A stretch of 64,000 bases of DNA from Paucibacter aquatile (lineage in GTDB: Bacteria; Pseudomonadota; Gammaproteobacteria; Burkholderiales; Burkholderiaceae_C): positions 2,604,001 to 2,668,000 of the forward strand of contig NZ_POSP01000003.1 of assembly GCF_002885975.1 (NCBI RefSeq), written 5' to 3'. The notes beneath the pieces were generated by a model. The model was not told where the DNA came from. It searched no databases and was given only the letters and a program-made list of their open reading frames with translations. The position numbers were made by a program, and so were the translations under genes. Shown in pieces: positions 1-9,100 of this stretch. Each line of letters starts with the position of its first letter. Position 1 is the first letter of the stretch.

Positions 1-259
1 AAGTCACCAGCCCCAGCAGCAACGTGCCGCAAAAAACCAGACGTGCGATAGGCCAAGGCAGCTCCAGGGCGGCCACCACGGCGAGCGCCAGCACATTCAC
101 CACGGCTGCCACCTTGATGGTGGGCGAGATGCCCGGCAGCGTATCGAGGCGCCGCCATTGCTCGGGCGTGAAGCGGTAGCGCGGGCCCAGGAGAAAGACC
201 AGGCGCCAATCCACTTCGCGGAAGAATCCGCGCAAGGTCGCCCACGGCTTGTTCATCAT
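1..259 (-). CDS. LytS/YehU-type sensor histidine kinase, N-terminal part (cut by window edge)
   Basis: Eighty-six codons run from an ATG at 259 to the left edge. The translation begins MMNKPWATLRGFF and carries the string VFLLGPRYRF followed by hydrophobic helices. It aligns by eye with the N-terminus of the next kinase upstream (VFMLGPRHKF, then helices), so it is a fourth member of the same tandem family. The start is fixed by an ATGA overlap with the TGA of the upstream gene at 258-256, the same junction seen between the other members. The catalytic half lies outside the window, so kinase activity is inferred from the paralogues. A response regulator could follow further left but is not visible. 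Confidence 0.75.
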   Translation of the reverse strand, partial: MMNKPWATLRGFFREVDWRLVFLLGPRYRFTPEQWRRLDTLPGISPTIKVAAVVNVLALAVVAALELPWPIARLVFCGTLLLGLVT

Positions 260-1437
260 GATGCGGCCCTCGTGTCCGGTGACCAGGGCAGTTGCAATTC
301 GGCGATGCAGCCGCCCAGCTCGGCATTGCGCAGGCTCAGACGGGCGGCCTCACCATAGGTCTGCGCCAGGCGCAGGCGGGAATTGCTCAAACCCACGCCG
401 CGGCCGGCGCGCACGGGCTGAGCCGGCGCCTCAGGCAGGCCGGGGCCATCGTCGATGACGCGCACCAGCAGCGATTGGTCCTGTTGCTCCGTCTCAATGC
501 GCAAGAGGGCAGAACCGAGCTTGGGCACCACGCCATGCTCGATCGCGTTCTCGACCAGGGTCAGCATGAGCGCCGGCGGCAGCTGCACCGAAGCCACCGC
601 CTCGGGCACCTCGATCTGCACCTGCAGGCGCTGGCCCAGGCGCACCTGCATCACGGCCAGGTACTGGCGCACGGCCTCCAGCTCTTCACCCAGGCTGAGC
701 AGCTGGCGGTTGAACAAAGGCAAGGTGGCGCGCAAGTAAGCAGTCAGGGCATCCAAAAGAATGGCGGCACGCTCGTCACGGCTGCGCACCCAGTGCTGCA
801 GCGAGGCCAGGGAATTGAACAAGAAATGCGGCTGGATCTGGGCGCTGCTGAGCTGCTGCGCCAGGGCCAAGGCCTGCTGCTGCTGCTCGTGCTCGCGCAG
901 CCAGCCGGCCAACATCTCGTTGCGAGCCATGGCCAGCACCCAGATGCCGACCACGCCCAGCAAGACCAGATCCAGCGCCAACTGTCCGGCTTCTTCCTTG
1001 CCGATGCTCTCCTCGAGGCGCAGGGCGCCGGAAAACATGCCCATCAGAAACGTGCTGACGAAGGCCATCACGCAGACCCAGACATAGCCCAGGTACAGCG
1101 TGCGCATGGTCGGCCGACGCCACAGGCGGGCGGCCTGCCAGAGCAGAGCCAGCGCCATCAAGAAACCGACCACAAAGCCCCCCAGCTGCAGCGGCGGCGG
1201 CATCTGCCACGCGGCCAGCACGCCCAGCAGCAGCGCGTTGAGCCAGGCACAGAGCTTGACGCTGGCGGTGATGGCCGAACGTTGATCGAGCAAGGCCCAC
1301 TGCGCCTCACTGAATTTGTGGCGCGGGCCGAGCATGAACACCACATGCCAGTCCAGCGCCTTCGCATCGTCCCAGGCCTGTTGCAAGCGCGCTTTCAAAC
1401 GGCGTGTCATTCCCATCGGTGGTCTTGTTTCCTCCAT
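256..1437 (-). CDS. Sensor histidine kinase, LytS/YehU (His_kinase) family
   Basis: This 393-aa protein has about four hydrophobic helices (roughly residues 60-170) and no recognisable periplasmic domain. The phosphoacceptor motif QIQPHFLFNSLASLQHW has His near 204. The ATPase part contains ENAIEHG, DDGPGLPE and GVGLSNSRLRL. This is the one-piece His_kinase plus HATPase_c layout of LytS/YehU proteins, whose usual partners are LytTR-domain response regulators. The ATG at 1437 overlaps the upstream TGA as ATGA. A longer in-frame reading upstream exists but runs through the neighbouring gene and is out of frame with it. The input signal is unknown; the membrane helices suggest sensing in or at the membrane. 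Confidence 0.9.
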   Translation of the reverse strand: MEETRPPMGMTRRLKARLQQAWDDAKALDWHVVFMLGPRHKFSEAQWALLDQRSAITASVKLCAWLNALLLGVLAAWQMPPPLQLGGFVVGFLMALALLWQAARLWRRPTMRTLYLGYVWVCVMAFVSTFLMGMFSGALRLEESIGKEEAGQLALDLVLLGVVGIWVLAMARNEMLAGWLREHEQQQQALALAQQLSSAQIQPHFLFNSLASLQHWVRSRDERAAILLDALTAYLRATLPLFNRQLLSLGEELEAVRQYLAVMQVRLGQRLQVQIEVPEAVASVQLPPALMLTLVENAIEHGVVPKLGSALLRIETEQQDQSLLVRVIDDGPGLPEAPAQPVRAGRGVGLSNSRLRLAQTYGEAARLSLRNAELGGCIAELQLPWSPDTRAAS

Positions 1438-2570
1438 CACGCCGGCGCCCCGGGCGGCATGGCCATGGCCAAAGGCAGGCGCAGCGTGGCGACGCAGCCG
1501 CCGGTCTCGGCGGAGTTTTCCAGGTTCAGGCTGGCCTCGTCGCCAAAGCTCTGGGCCAGGCGCAGGCGCGAATTGCTCAGGCCCACGCCGCGCCCGGCGC
1601 GCGCGGGCGGCAGCTGCTCGGGCAGGCCGGGGCCGTCGTCGATGACGCGCAGGTACAGCGTTGGGCCCTGCTGCTCGGCCTCGATGCGCAGGAACGCGGC
1701 GCCGAGCTTGGGCACCACGCCATGCTCGATGGCGTTCTCCACCAAGGTCAGCAGCAGCGCCGGCGGCAGCTGCACGGCACGCAGCGCCTCGGGCACCTCG
1801 ATGTCCACCCGCAGCCGCGCACCCAGGCGCGCCTGCATCACGGCCAGGTACTGGCGCACGGCCTCCAGCTCTTCGCCCAGGCTGAGCTGGCGGCGGTTGA
1901 ACAGCGGCAGGGTGGCGCGCAAATAAGCCGTTAGCGCATCCAGCAAGGGCGCCGCGCGCGCATCGCCCTGGTGCACCCAATGCTGCAGCGAAGCCAGGGA
2001 GTTGAAGAGGAAGTGCGGCTGGATTTGCGCCTGCGCCAGCTGCGCCTGGGCGGCCAGGGCCAGCTCGCGCTCGGCCAGCTCGCGCTGGCGAGCCAGGATC
2101 TGGTGGCGGCGGTAGATGGACACAAAGCTCACACCGCCCATGACCGTCACGCCCAGGCCCATGAACACCAGGCGCAGCCACTCGGCCTCATCGGCCGATG
2201 CACCGTGGCGTATGACCAGGGCCACCAGCACCATGCCCACCGCGCCGGACAAAGAGCTGCGAAACACACGCGAGCTGCTGGGCCAGGCCCAGACCCAGCG
2301 TGCCAGCCAGGCAAAGCCCAGGCCGGCACAGGCCAGCATGAACAGCAGCAGGGCCCGCCCCTGCAGGCTGTGCAGCGCCCCCACCGAGCTGAGGGCCAGC
2401 ACGGTCGCCGTGAAACCAATCGGCCACCAGAGGGCGAGACCGCGCAGCGGCGCCAGGCCCAGGCGACGAATGCCGGCCTCGTCGGGCAGGCGCTCCGCCG
2501 CCGCTTCACAAGGCATGAAGCGCCCGCGCACGCGACGCCAGGCCCTCAGCCACAGCTCGGACGGGCTCAT
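1437..2570 (-). CDS. Sensor histidine kinase, LytS/YehU family
   Basis: This 377-aa protein has four predicted helices (about residues 45-65, 72-95, 108-121 and 135-153), then a helical linker and QIQPHFLFNSLASLQHW with His near 186. The ATPase motifs ENAIEHG, DDGPGLPE and GVGLSNSRLRL follow. From the His box onward it is very close to the downstream kinase, but its N-terminus lacks the GPRxxF string of the other three, so the sensing part has diverged faster. The ATG at 2570 was chosen over one ten codons earlier because it forms an ATGA overlap with the upstream stop, as at every other junction here. Confidence 0.9.
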   Translation of the reverse strand: MSPSELWLRAWRRVRGRFMPCEAAAERLPDEAGIRRLGLAPLRGLALWWPIGFTATVLALSSVGALHSLQGRALLLFMLACAGLGFAWLARWVWAWPSSSRVFRSSLSGAVGMVLVALVIRHGASADEAEWLRLVFMGLGVTVMGGVSFVSIYRRHQILARQRELAERELALAAQAQLAQAQIQPHFLFNSLASLQHWVHQGDARAAPLLDALTAYLRATLPLFNRRQLSLGEELEAVRQYLAVMQARLGARLRVDIEVPEALRAVQLPPALLLTLVENAIEHGVVPKLGAAFLRIEAEQQGPTLYLRVIDDGPGLPEQLPPARAGRGVGLSNSRLRLAQSFGDEASLNLENSAETGGCVATLRLPLAMAMPPGAPA

Positions 2571-3712
2571 GCGGCGGGCACTCCCGCGGCCGCGGCCCAA
2601 GGAATCTGCACCTGCGCGAGTGCGCCCGGCGCGCGGGGCAGCAGGCTCAGGCGCGCCTGCTCGCCATGCAGCTGACGCAGGCGATCGCGGGAATTGCTGA
2701 GACCCAGGCGCTCGACCGGCTCGACCGAGTTCAGCCCCATGCCATCGTCCTCCACCTCCAGCATCACCTGCTGATCCTGGCGCCAGGCCCGCACGACCAC
2801 GCGGCCGCCGCGCAGGGCCGGCTCGATGCCATGGCCGATGGCGTTCTCGGCCAGGGTCAGCAGCAGGCCCGGCGGCACCACTACCTCGTCCAGGCCGGGC
2901 TCGATCTCCAGCGCCCAGCGCAGGCGCTCGCCCAGGCGCGCCTGCATCACCTCCAGATAGCTGCGCACGATCTGCAGCTCTTCGGCCAGGCTGAGGCTCT
3001 CACGCTCGAACATGGGCAGGGTGGCCCGCAGATACTGGGTGAAGGCGCGCAAGGTGCTGCCGGCGCGTGGGTCCTGCGTGTCCACCCAGTGCTGCACCGA
3101 AGCCAGGGTGTTGAACAGGAAATGCGGCTGCATCTGCGCCGAGGCCAGACGGCGGGCCAGCTTGAGCGCATGGGCCTGCTCGTCGAGTTCGCGCAGGCGC
3201 GCTTCAATTTGCTGCGCCCGCATGACGGTGAGAAACAGGAAAGAGGTGTAGGTGACCAGGAAGGCCGACATGCCGAACATGGCCAAGAACGTCACGGCCT
3301 CGCGGTGCGCCTTGAGTCTAGCGATCCACTCGGGCGAGGCCAGCTCGGGGTGCGAGATCGGGAGGGTGGCCAGCACGAAGGCCAGCACCGCGGCATAGCT
3401 GATGAGGTTCAGGCGCCGCCGGCTGGGCCGGCGCCACAGGGTGCGCGCCAGTCCCAGCACCAGAGCCAGGACGGCGAGCACGCCGGCACTGATCCAGCCC
3501 GCCCATTGACGCGGCAACTCCGGAACATTGATGGCCAGCAGCACCAGCACATTGCTGAGCACATACAGATCGATCGACACCGGCCAGGGCTGCTGGCCGG
3601 CACGCGCCAGCTCCTCCTCGCTGAAGACGCGACGCGGACCGGGCCAGACCCATTGGGTCCAGTCCAGCGCGAGATGGGCGGGGTGATCCCGGGATGACGG
3701 CGCTTGCTGCAT
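2567..3712 (-). CDS. Sensor histidine kinase, LytS/YehU family, first gene of the visible array
   Basis: This 381-aa protein has an N-terminal GPRRVFSEEEL string related to that of two of its neighbours. Helices lie near residues 48-64, 72-92, 103-120 and 140-165, and the His box QMQPHFLFNTLASVQHW has His near 197. The ATPase region has ENAIGHG, DDGMGLN and RLGLSNSRDRL; it is more divergent than the two middle kinases but keeps the key residues. It is the promoter-proximal gene of the minus-strand array, so transcription should start in the 99-bp gap above it. I saw no convincing -35/-10 pair there. Confidence 0.9.
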   Translation of the reverse strand: MQQAPSSRDHPAHLALDWTQWVWPGPRRVFSEEELARAGQQPWPVSIDLYVLSNVLVLLAINVPELPRQWAGWISAGVLAVLALVLGLARTLWRRPSRRRLNLISYAAVLAFVLATLPISHPELASPEWIARLKAHREAVTFLAMFGMSAFLVTYTSFLFLTVMRAQQIEARLRELDEQAHALKLARRLASAQMQPHFLFNTLASVQHWVDTQDPRAGSTLRAFTQYLRATLPMFERESLSLAEELQIVRSYLEVMQARLGERLRWALEIEPGLDEVVVPPGLLLTLAENAIGHGIEPALRGGRVVVRAWRQDQQVMLEVEDDGMGLNSVEPVERLGLSNSRDRLRQLHGEQARLSLLPRAPGALAQVQIPWAAAAGVPAA

Positions 3713-3811
3713 GGGCGGCAGTCTAGGCGAGGCCGAACGGCGAGGCCGGGCTCAGGCGGCGAATGGCAGGATCCTGCGGCGAATGGCGGGCGGCCCGAGG
3801 GCGGCGACGGA

Positions 3812-4567
3812 TCAAGTGAGCAGCTCGCCGCCCACAAAGACCTTGAGCTCGCCGGGCTGGAAGGCCACCCAGGGCTCGTCGCGGGTGAGCGGCTGGGTGG
3901 CGATCATGGCCACGCGGTCCTGCTCGGTGGTCTGGGGCGCGAAATCGACACTCAGGTCTTCATCCTGCAAATGCACGCGGCCAAAGGGATGGCGGCGCAG
4001 CAGGTAGTGCAGGTGGGTGGAGCCATGGGCCCAGAGCGCCTGGCCATTGGACAGCAGCATATTGAAGGTGCCGTAGACGTTCAGCTGCGGCATCAGCTCG
4101 GCCAGAGTCAGGCTCAGCTCGGCAATGCTGGGCACGGTGCAGTGGGCCTTGGCCAGCTCCTGCATCAGCCAGCAAAAGGCCAGCTCGCTGTCGGTCTGGC
4201 CCACGGGGCGGAAGGCGGCATGCAGGCGCGGCTGGAAATCCTTGAGGTTGCCGTTGTGGGCGAAGACCCAGTAGCGGCCCCAGAGCTCGCGCACGAAAGG
4301 ATGGGTGTTCTCCAGCGAGACCTGGCCTTGCGTCGCCTTGCGGATGTGGGCAATGACGTTGTCGCTGCGGATCGGGTAGCGCTGCACCAGCTCGGCCAGG
4401 GGCGAGACCCGGGCGCTGTGGTGGTCGACAAAATGGCGCAGGCCGCGGCCTTCGAAAAAGGCAATGCCGAAGCCGTCCTTGTGCTCATCGGCGCGGTTGG
4501 CCAGGCCGGTGAAGCTGAACATCACATCGGTCGGCACATTGGCATTCATGCCGAGGAGTTGGCACAT
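3812..4567 (-). CDS. Class II glutamine amidotransferase, YafJ type
   Basis: This 251-aa protein starts MCQLLGMN, so Cys2 is the expected N-terminal nucleophile after removal of Met. It also has RADEHKDGFGIAFF, HIRKATQGQVSLENTHPF and a WVFAHNGNL motif, all typical of the stand-alone class II amidotransferase-like family represented by E. coli YafJ. The physiological substrate of these proteins is not established. The ATG at 4567 is required to place Cys at position 2. The frame stays open upstream through a GTGAA repeat array, but that extension would bury the nucleophile. It is followed on the left, after 99 bp, by the kinase array, in the same orientation. Confidence 0.88.
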   Translation of the reverse strand: MCQLLGMNANVPTDVMFSFTGLANRADEHKDGFGIAFFEGRGLRHFVDHHSARVSPLAELVQRYPIRSDNVIAHIRKATQGQVSLENTHPFVRELWGRYWVFAHNGNLKDFQPRLHAAFRPVGQTDSELAFCWLMQELAKAHCTVPSIAELSLTLAELMPQLNVYGTFNMLLSNGQALWAHGSTHLHYLLRRHPFGRVHLQDEDLSVDFAPQTTEQDRVAMIATQPLTRDEPWVAFQPGELKVFVGGELLT

Positions 4568-4579
4568 GGTTGGAGTTTG

Positions 4580-4703
4580 GTGAACGGGTGAACGGGTGAA
4601 TGAAGTGAAGGAGTCAACAGGTGAAGGCGTGAACTGAGGTTGGGATGCCAGTGAGTGAGGCGTACTCACTTGTTCACTCATTCACCGGTTCACTTGTTCA
4701 CCT
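4580..4703. repeat. Palindromic array of 8-bp GTGAACNG units
   Basis: From 4580 to 4636 there are seven units of the type GTGAAnnn at 8-bp spacing with one extra base (GTGAACGG, GTGAACGG, GTGAATGA and so on). After a spacer of about 30 bp the reverse-complement form (GTTCACTC, ATTCACCG, GTTCACTT, GTTCACCT) follows to 4703. The two halves could pair as an imperfect hairpin. It lies between the amidotransferase gene and the flavoprotein gene. A second array of the same unit and layout is present at 25791-25887. Confidence 0.75.
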
Positions 4704-4711
4704 CGCTCCAC

Positions 4712-5998
4712 TCACTCCAAAAACAATCGCTTGAAGCCGCGCAGGCTGATCAGATTGCCCGGGTTGCTGGTTTCATTCAAGACCCCGCTCATGCGTTGCA
4801 CCAGGCGCGGGCTGCGTTTGGCGCGCCAGATCAGAAGATCGACCAGCCAGGGGTGGGCGTTGACACGGTTGGCCCGCTCGTACAGATCGAATTTGGGCTT
4901 GAGCGCGCGCAGGCTTTCCTCGTAGGCCGCACGGACCTGGGCATCCTGCCAATCGCGGCTGCGGCCCAGCAGCACGGCGTCGGCCGCCAGCATGCCGGTC
5001 TCCATGGCCTTGCCAATGCCTTCACCGGTGAAGGAGTAGGTGCTGCCGGCCGCTTCGCCGGTGACCAGCAAGCCCGGGCGGCTCCAGCGCGCGCCGTTGA
5101 GGGTGCAGCGCAGCGGCGCGCCCTTGAGCTCGCCCACCAATTCACCCTCGCGCATCAGCTCGGCGGCCGGTGGGTAGTGGGCGACGAAGGCGTCGAAGAT
5201 GGCGCGCAGATTGAGCTCTTTCTTCTCGCCCTTGCCGCCGACGGCCTTGTGGCTGTCGGTCACACCGACGCCGATGTTGAAGCAACCATCGGGCGCCGGG
5301 AATATCCAGCCATAGCCCGGGCGCACCGACTCATGCCAGACCACATCCATGGCCTTGATGCGCCCCACCATCGAGGGTGCGCGCACATAACCGCGCAGAG
5401 CCACGCCACTGGGTGTGTGGCGCTCGCACAGGCCGGCCGCGGTCAAGGCCTTGGGCACGGCACCGGTGGCCAGAATCACCCAGTCCGCGCGAATCTCGTG
5501 CAACTGATCGCCGATCTTGAGCCGCGCCCCGCAGACCCGGCCCTGCTCATCCTCCAGCGGCGCCTCGAAGCGCGCCGGCGCCAGAAAGCGCGCGCCCGCA
5601 TCCTGCGCCGCCTGGCACAGCATTTCATCGAGCTCACGCCGCGGCAGCACCGCCAGCGTGCCCGGCACCTCGATGCGCCCCCCGCGCGGCCCGATGCATG
5701 CCACATGCTGCACTGGCTGGGCCCGCGCCATCACCTGATCCAGCAGCCCCAGTCGCTTGAGCGCCGCATGGCTGTCCGGAATCAAGCCATCCCCGCAAAT
5801 CTTGTCCCGCCCCTGCGGCTGCTGGTCCACCAGCACCACGTCCAGGCCGGCTTGCGCCAGCACCCGCGCGCAGGCACTGCCGGCGGGGCCGGCGCCGATG
5901 ATGAGGATGGAGCAAGCCGCCGGCAGCGCGTTCGACGCAGCGGGCGGAAGCAAGGAAACATGGGTATGGCTTACGCCAACGGCGCCAGAGTGAATCAT
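4712..5998 (-). CDS. FAD-dependent oxidoreductase, geranylgeranyl reductase family
   Basis: This 428-aa protein has the dinucleotide-binding motif IIGAGPAGSACARVLAQAG at about residues 33-51, an acidic strand end (VVLVDQ) and the GDGL and GEAAGSTYSFTGEGIGKAME regions characteristic of geranylgeranyl-reductase-like flavoproteins. These reduce isoprenoid double bonds or related substrates. No bacteriochlorophyll or carotenoid genes are nearby, so the substrate cannot be named. The 28-residue lead before the Rossmann fold is long and the ribosome-binding site of the ATG at 5998 is weak, so the true start may be a little further in. Confidence 0.8.
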   Translation of the reverse strand: MIHSGAVGVSHTHVSLLPPAASNALPAACSILIIGAGPAGSACARVLAQAGLDVVLVDQQPQGRDKICGDGLIPDSHAALKRLGLLDQVMARAQPVQHVACIGPRGGRIEVPGTLAVLPRRELDEMLCQAAQDAGARFLAPARFEAPLEDEQGRVCGARLKIGDQLHEIRADWVILATGAVPKALTAAGLCERHTPSGVALRGYVRAPSMVGRIKAMDVVWHESVRPGYGWIFPAPDGCFNIGVGVTDSHKAVGGKGEKKELNLRAIFDAFVAHYPPAAELMREGELVGELKGAPLRCTLNGARWSRPGLLVTGEAAGSTYSFTGEGIGKAMETGMLAADAVLLGRSRDWQDAQVRAAYEESLRALKPKFDLYERANRVNAHPWLVDLLIWRAKRSPRLVQRMSGVLNETSNPGNLISLRGFKRLFLE

Positions 5999-6065
5999 CA
6001 GCAGGGCTTCAAGAGAGGATTCGCATTCTATTCAGCACGAGGTCTCGAGGCAGGTCTCCCTGCCA

Positions 6066-6099
6066 CGAAAAAGGCCCACTACCTTTCGGTAGCGGGCCT
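6066..6099 (-). terminator. Intrinsic terminator downstream of the first TonB receptor
   Basis: Read on the minus strand, AGGCCCGCTACC and GGTAGTGGGCCT pair with one mismatch around a short loop and are followed by a TTTTTCG tract. It lies 55-90 bp after the stop of the receptor gene that ends at 6154, and before the flavoprotein gene. Confidence 0.8.
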
Positions 6100-6153
6100 A
6101 AGTAACGATCTGAACCAGCGCCACTCAAGACGCTGAGGTCCTATCAGGTTTGA

Positions 6154-9100
6154 TCAGAACTTCTTGTTGTACACCGCAGTGAACTGAACGCGGCGAGGAG
6201 CCGACGTGCTGATCGTGCGCATGTAGTCCGGACTGATGGCCGACTTGTCAGCACCGTTGTAGGTCTCGATCACGTTTTGGGTCACTTGCTGGTTGGTGAC
6301 GTTGAAGACGTCCACCGACAGCTCCAGACCCTTCAGCAACTCGGGCTTGTGAGTCAAGCGCAGATCCAGACGCTGCGTCCAGGGCAGACGACCCGCCGTG
6401 CCACGCGGTGAAGGCACACCGTTGCAGTAGTGGTAGGACGAACCATAGCCCACCGGATCGTTCTGGGCTGCACCGTAGAGGCCCAAGCAGTTGATGGGAC
6501 GGCCCGACATCACCGACAGATTGCCACCCACGCTCCACTGAGGGTTGACCTCAACGAAGCCATTGGCGCGAATCATGTGGCGACGGTCACCCGGCAGGTA
6601 GCCATTGGCGTACTCCATCAGTTCCCAATGGTCCCATACCTGCGTGGCAGCCACATCGGTTTGGGCGACATCAGACAGCGTCTGGCCTTCGGTATTGCCC
6701 TTGTTCTTGGACCAGGTGTAAGTCACCTTACCGTACCAACCATTGCGCAGCGGATGCTCCAAGCTGAAGTCCAAGGCGGTGTAGGTGCGATTGGTCTTGG
6801 GCAGATTGAAATCAGCCGCAGTCAAAGTCACTTCGGTGTACTGCTTGCGAGCGTTCGGGCCGGCATTCTTGAAGTCCACCAGGAACTTGTTGGTCTCGCC
6901 CGGGTTGAAGCTGGCGCAACCGAAACCATCCCATTCCGATGTGTCGACCTTGTTGTCCTTGGCCCACTTCTCGAAAGGCACGGCATCGCAGGTGTCATCA
7001 ATCGTGCTCTTGAGCTTGCGATAGGTGAACTTGACGCTGCCCTTGTAGTCTTGGAACAGTGCCTTCTCAATACCCAAGGTCAACTCATCCTGGTAGGACG
7101 GCTTCATGTCGATGGCTGCAACAACCTTGTTGTCCTTCGACTGGCCATATTCGTTATTGGCCGAATAAGGCTTGGCGATGTTCACGCGACCGGTCGGCAT
7201 GCCGTTGGCATCCACGCCGGTGTAGATGAACAACTCACGGGTGAAGGTCGAACGGCTGGCACCACGAACAGCAATGTGCGTCGGGATCTGGATCGAGTAG
7301 CGGCCAGCACTACCGTACACCTTGGTCGAAGCGTCACCAACAGGATCCCACACGGCGGAGAAGCGCGGGTTGTACTGGTTCTTCATCTCCAGGAAGACCT
7401 GCTTGTCACCATTCAGGTTTTCATAGGATTCACGACGCAGACCGAAGGACAAAGCCAGGTTCTTGGTCGGCTGGTATTTGTCTTCGATGTACTGAGCGGA
7501 CTGATTGGAGTAAGCGTCCGTGGTCGTGGTGAAAATCTGCTCGCGACCGAAATAGCCTTGTGCAGCATACGGACCGTAAGCAGGGTTCGCCAACCACACC
7601 TTATCGCTCGTACCACCCAGAGGTTGGTAGTTGGGGTCAGCGGCGTTCGCGGCGGTGGTCTTGAAATACTGGATGGTCGATCCACCGACCAACTGAACAC
7701 CGGCGTTGTTCGATGTCAGCTTGTTGTTGTCGATACCCGCCTTGATGGTGTGCTTGCCCAAGCGGTATTCCAGGTCGAAACGGAAGCTTTCAACGCTGTC
7801 CTTGGAATTCGGACTCAAGACATTTTGACCGCCAATCGGGTTCTTGATGGGGATCGTCAAGCCCGGAGGTGTAGCACCAGCCGCCGACGGGCTGAACTGC
7901 ACGCCCTTCACCTCGGTGCCACCACCTGTGAAGATGTTGAGGTGCTTGGTCTTGCTCTTGCCGTACAAGCTGGTGACGGTCAAGTTATCGGTCAGTTCGC
8001 CAGAGTAACGCAGGATACCCATATCGGCACCTTGCGCCGTCTGGTTGTCGACGTTGGTGTAATTGGCCGAGAAGTTCTTGTTCGCACCAACTTCGCCCGT
8101 CGCATAGCTGTAGCTGTAGTAATCACGCGTGATTTCTGGCTTGTCGCGGATCAGGGTCACATCCACGCGATGCTGGTCGGTGATGTTGAAATCCAACTTA
8201 GCCAAGGCTCGCAAGGTCGTGGCCTTGTCTTCGGCAAAGCCAGTCAGATTCAGGTTGCCAGCACTTGCGTTGCGAGTTTGATTGACGGACTCAGCCCGGA
8301 GCTCACGCTTTTCAACAGCGGCAAACAAGAACAATTTGTCCTTGATCAGCGGGCCGCCTACATAACCACCGTAGTTGTACTCTGTGCGATTGTTCTCAGC
8401 GCGACGCAGGCGCAGAGTTCCATCAGTGGCAGGGTTCTTGCCGGTATTACCAAAGTACAAATCCACCGGCTTGTTGCGGAAGCTGTTTGGCGTGATCGAA
8501 TATTGCGCACCAGCTTCCCATTGGTTGGTACCCGACTTGGTGATGACGTTCATCACGCCGCCCACCGAACGGCCATATTCCGAGCCGAAACCGCCGATCA
8601 GCACCTGCGCATCAGCAATTGCACCAAAAGGCAGTTCAGCCGAGCCCAGCTGTGTCAACGGATTGGTCGCGGGAAAGCCGTTGATGTAATACGCATTTTC
8701 CGACGGAGCGCCGCCGCCGATGCTGATACCGCCAGAGTAGCGCGAGTCAGCTTCCGTGGTGCCCGGCGCCATCAGGATGATGGCATTCAAGTTACGAGCC
8801 ACCGGCAAGGCGGCCAGTTGTTGTGCGTTGAAAGAGGTACCGATATCGGCAGTCGACGTGTCGATCACTTTGCGGGTGCCGGTCACGGTCACGGTCTCCA
8901 GGCGATTTCCGAAGTCCAGCGCCGTACCTTGACCAATACGCACTTCCACATTGGACAAAACGTTGATCACCTTGCCGTCTTGCAACAGACTGGCCTTGTA
9001 AACGCCGGGGGCCAAGTTGGCGGCCACGATGCGGCCATCGGCTCCGGGCGTGATGGTCCGTTTGGCACCAGTTGCAACGTTTTCCAACAGCACGGACGCA

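Noticed and set aside
3750..3790. Direct repeat of GCGGCGAATGGC upstream of the kinase array
   Set aside because: Only two copies of 12 bp in GC-rich sequence; not enough to call an operator.
4712..5998. Bacteriochlorophyll synthesis gene bchP for the geranylgeranyl-reductase-like gene
   Set aside because: The family is broad and no photosynthesis or chlorophyll gene is near, so the specific name is not supported.
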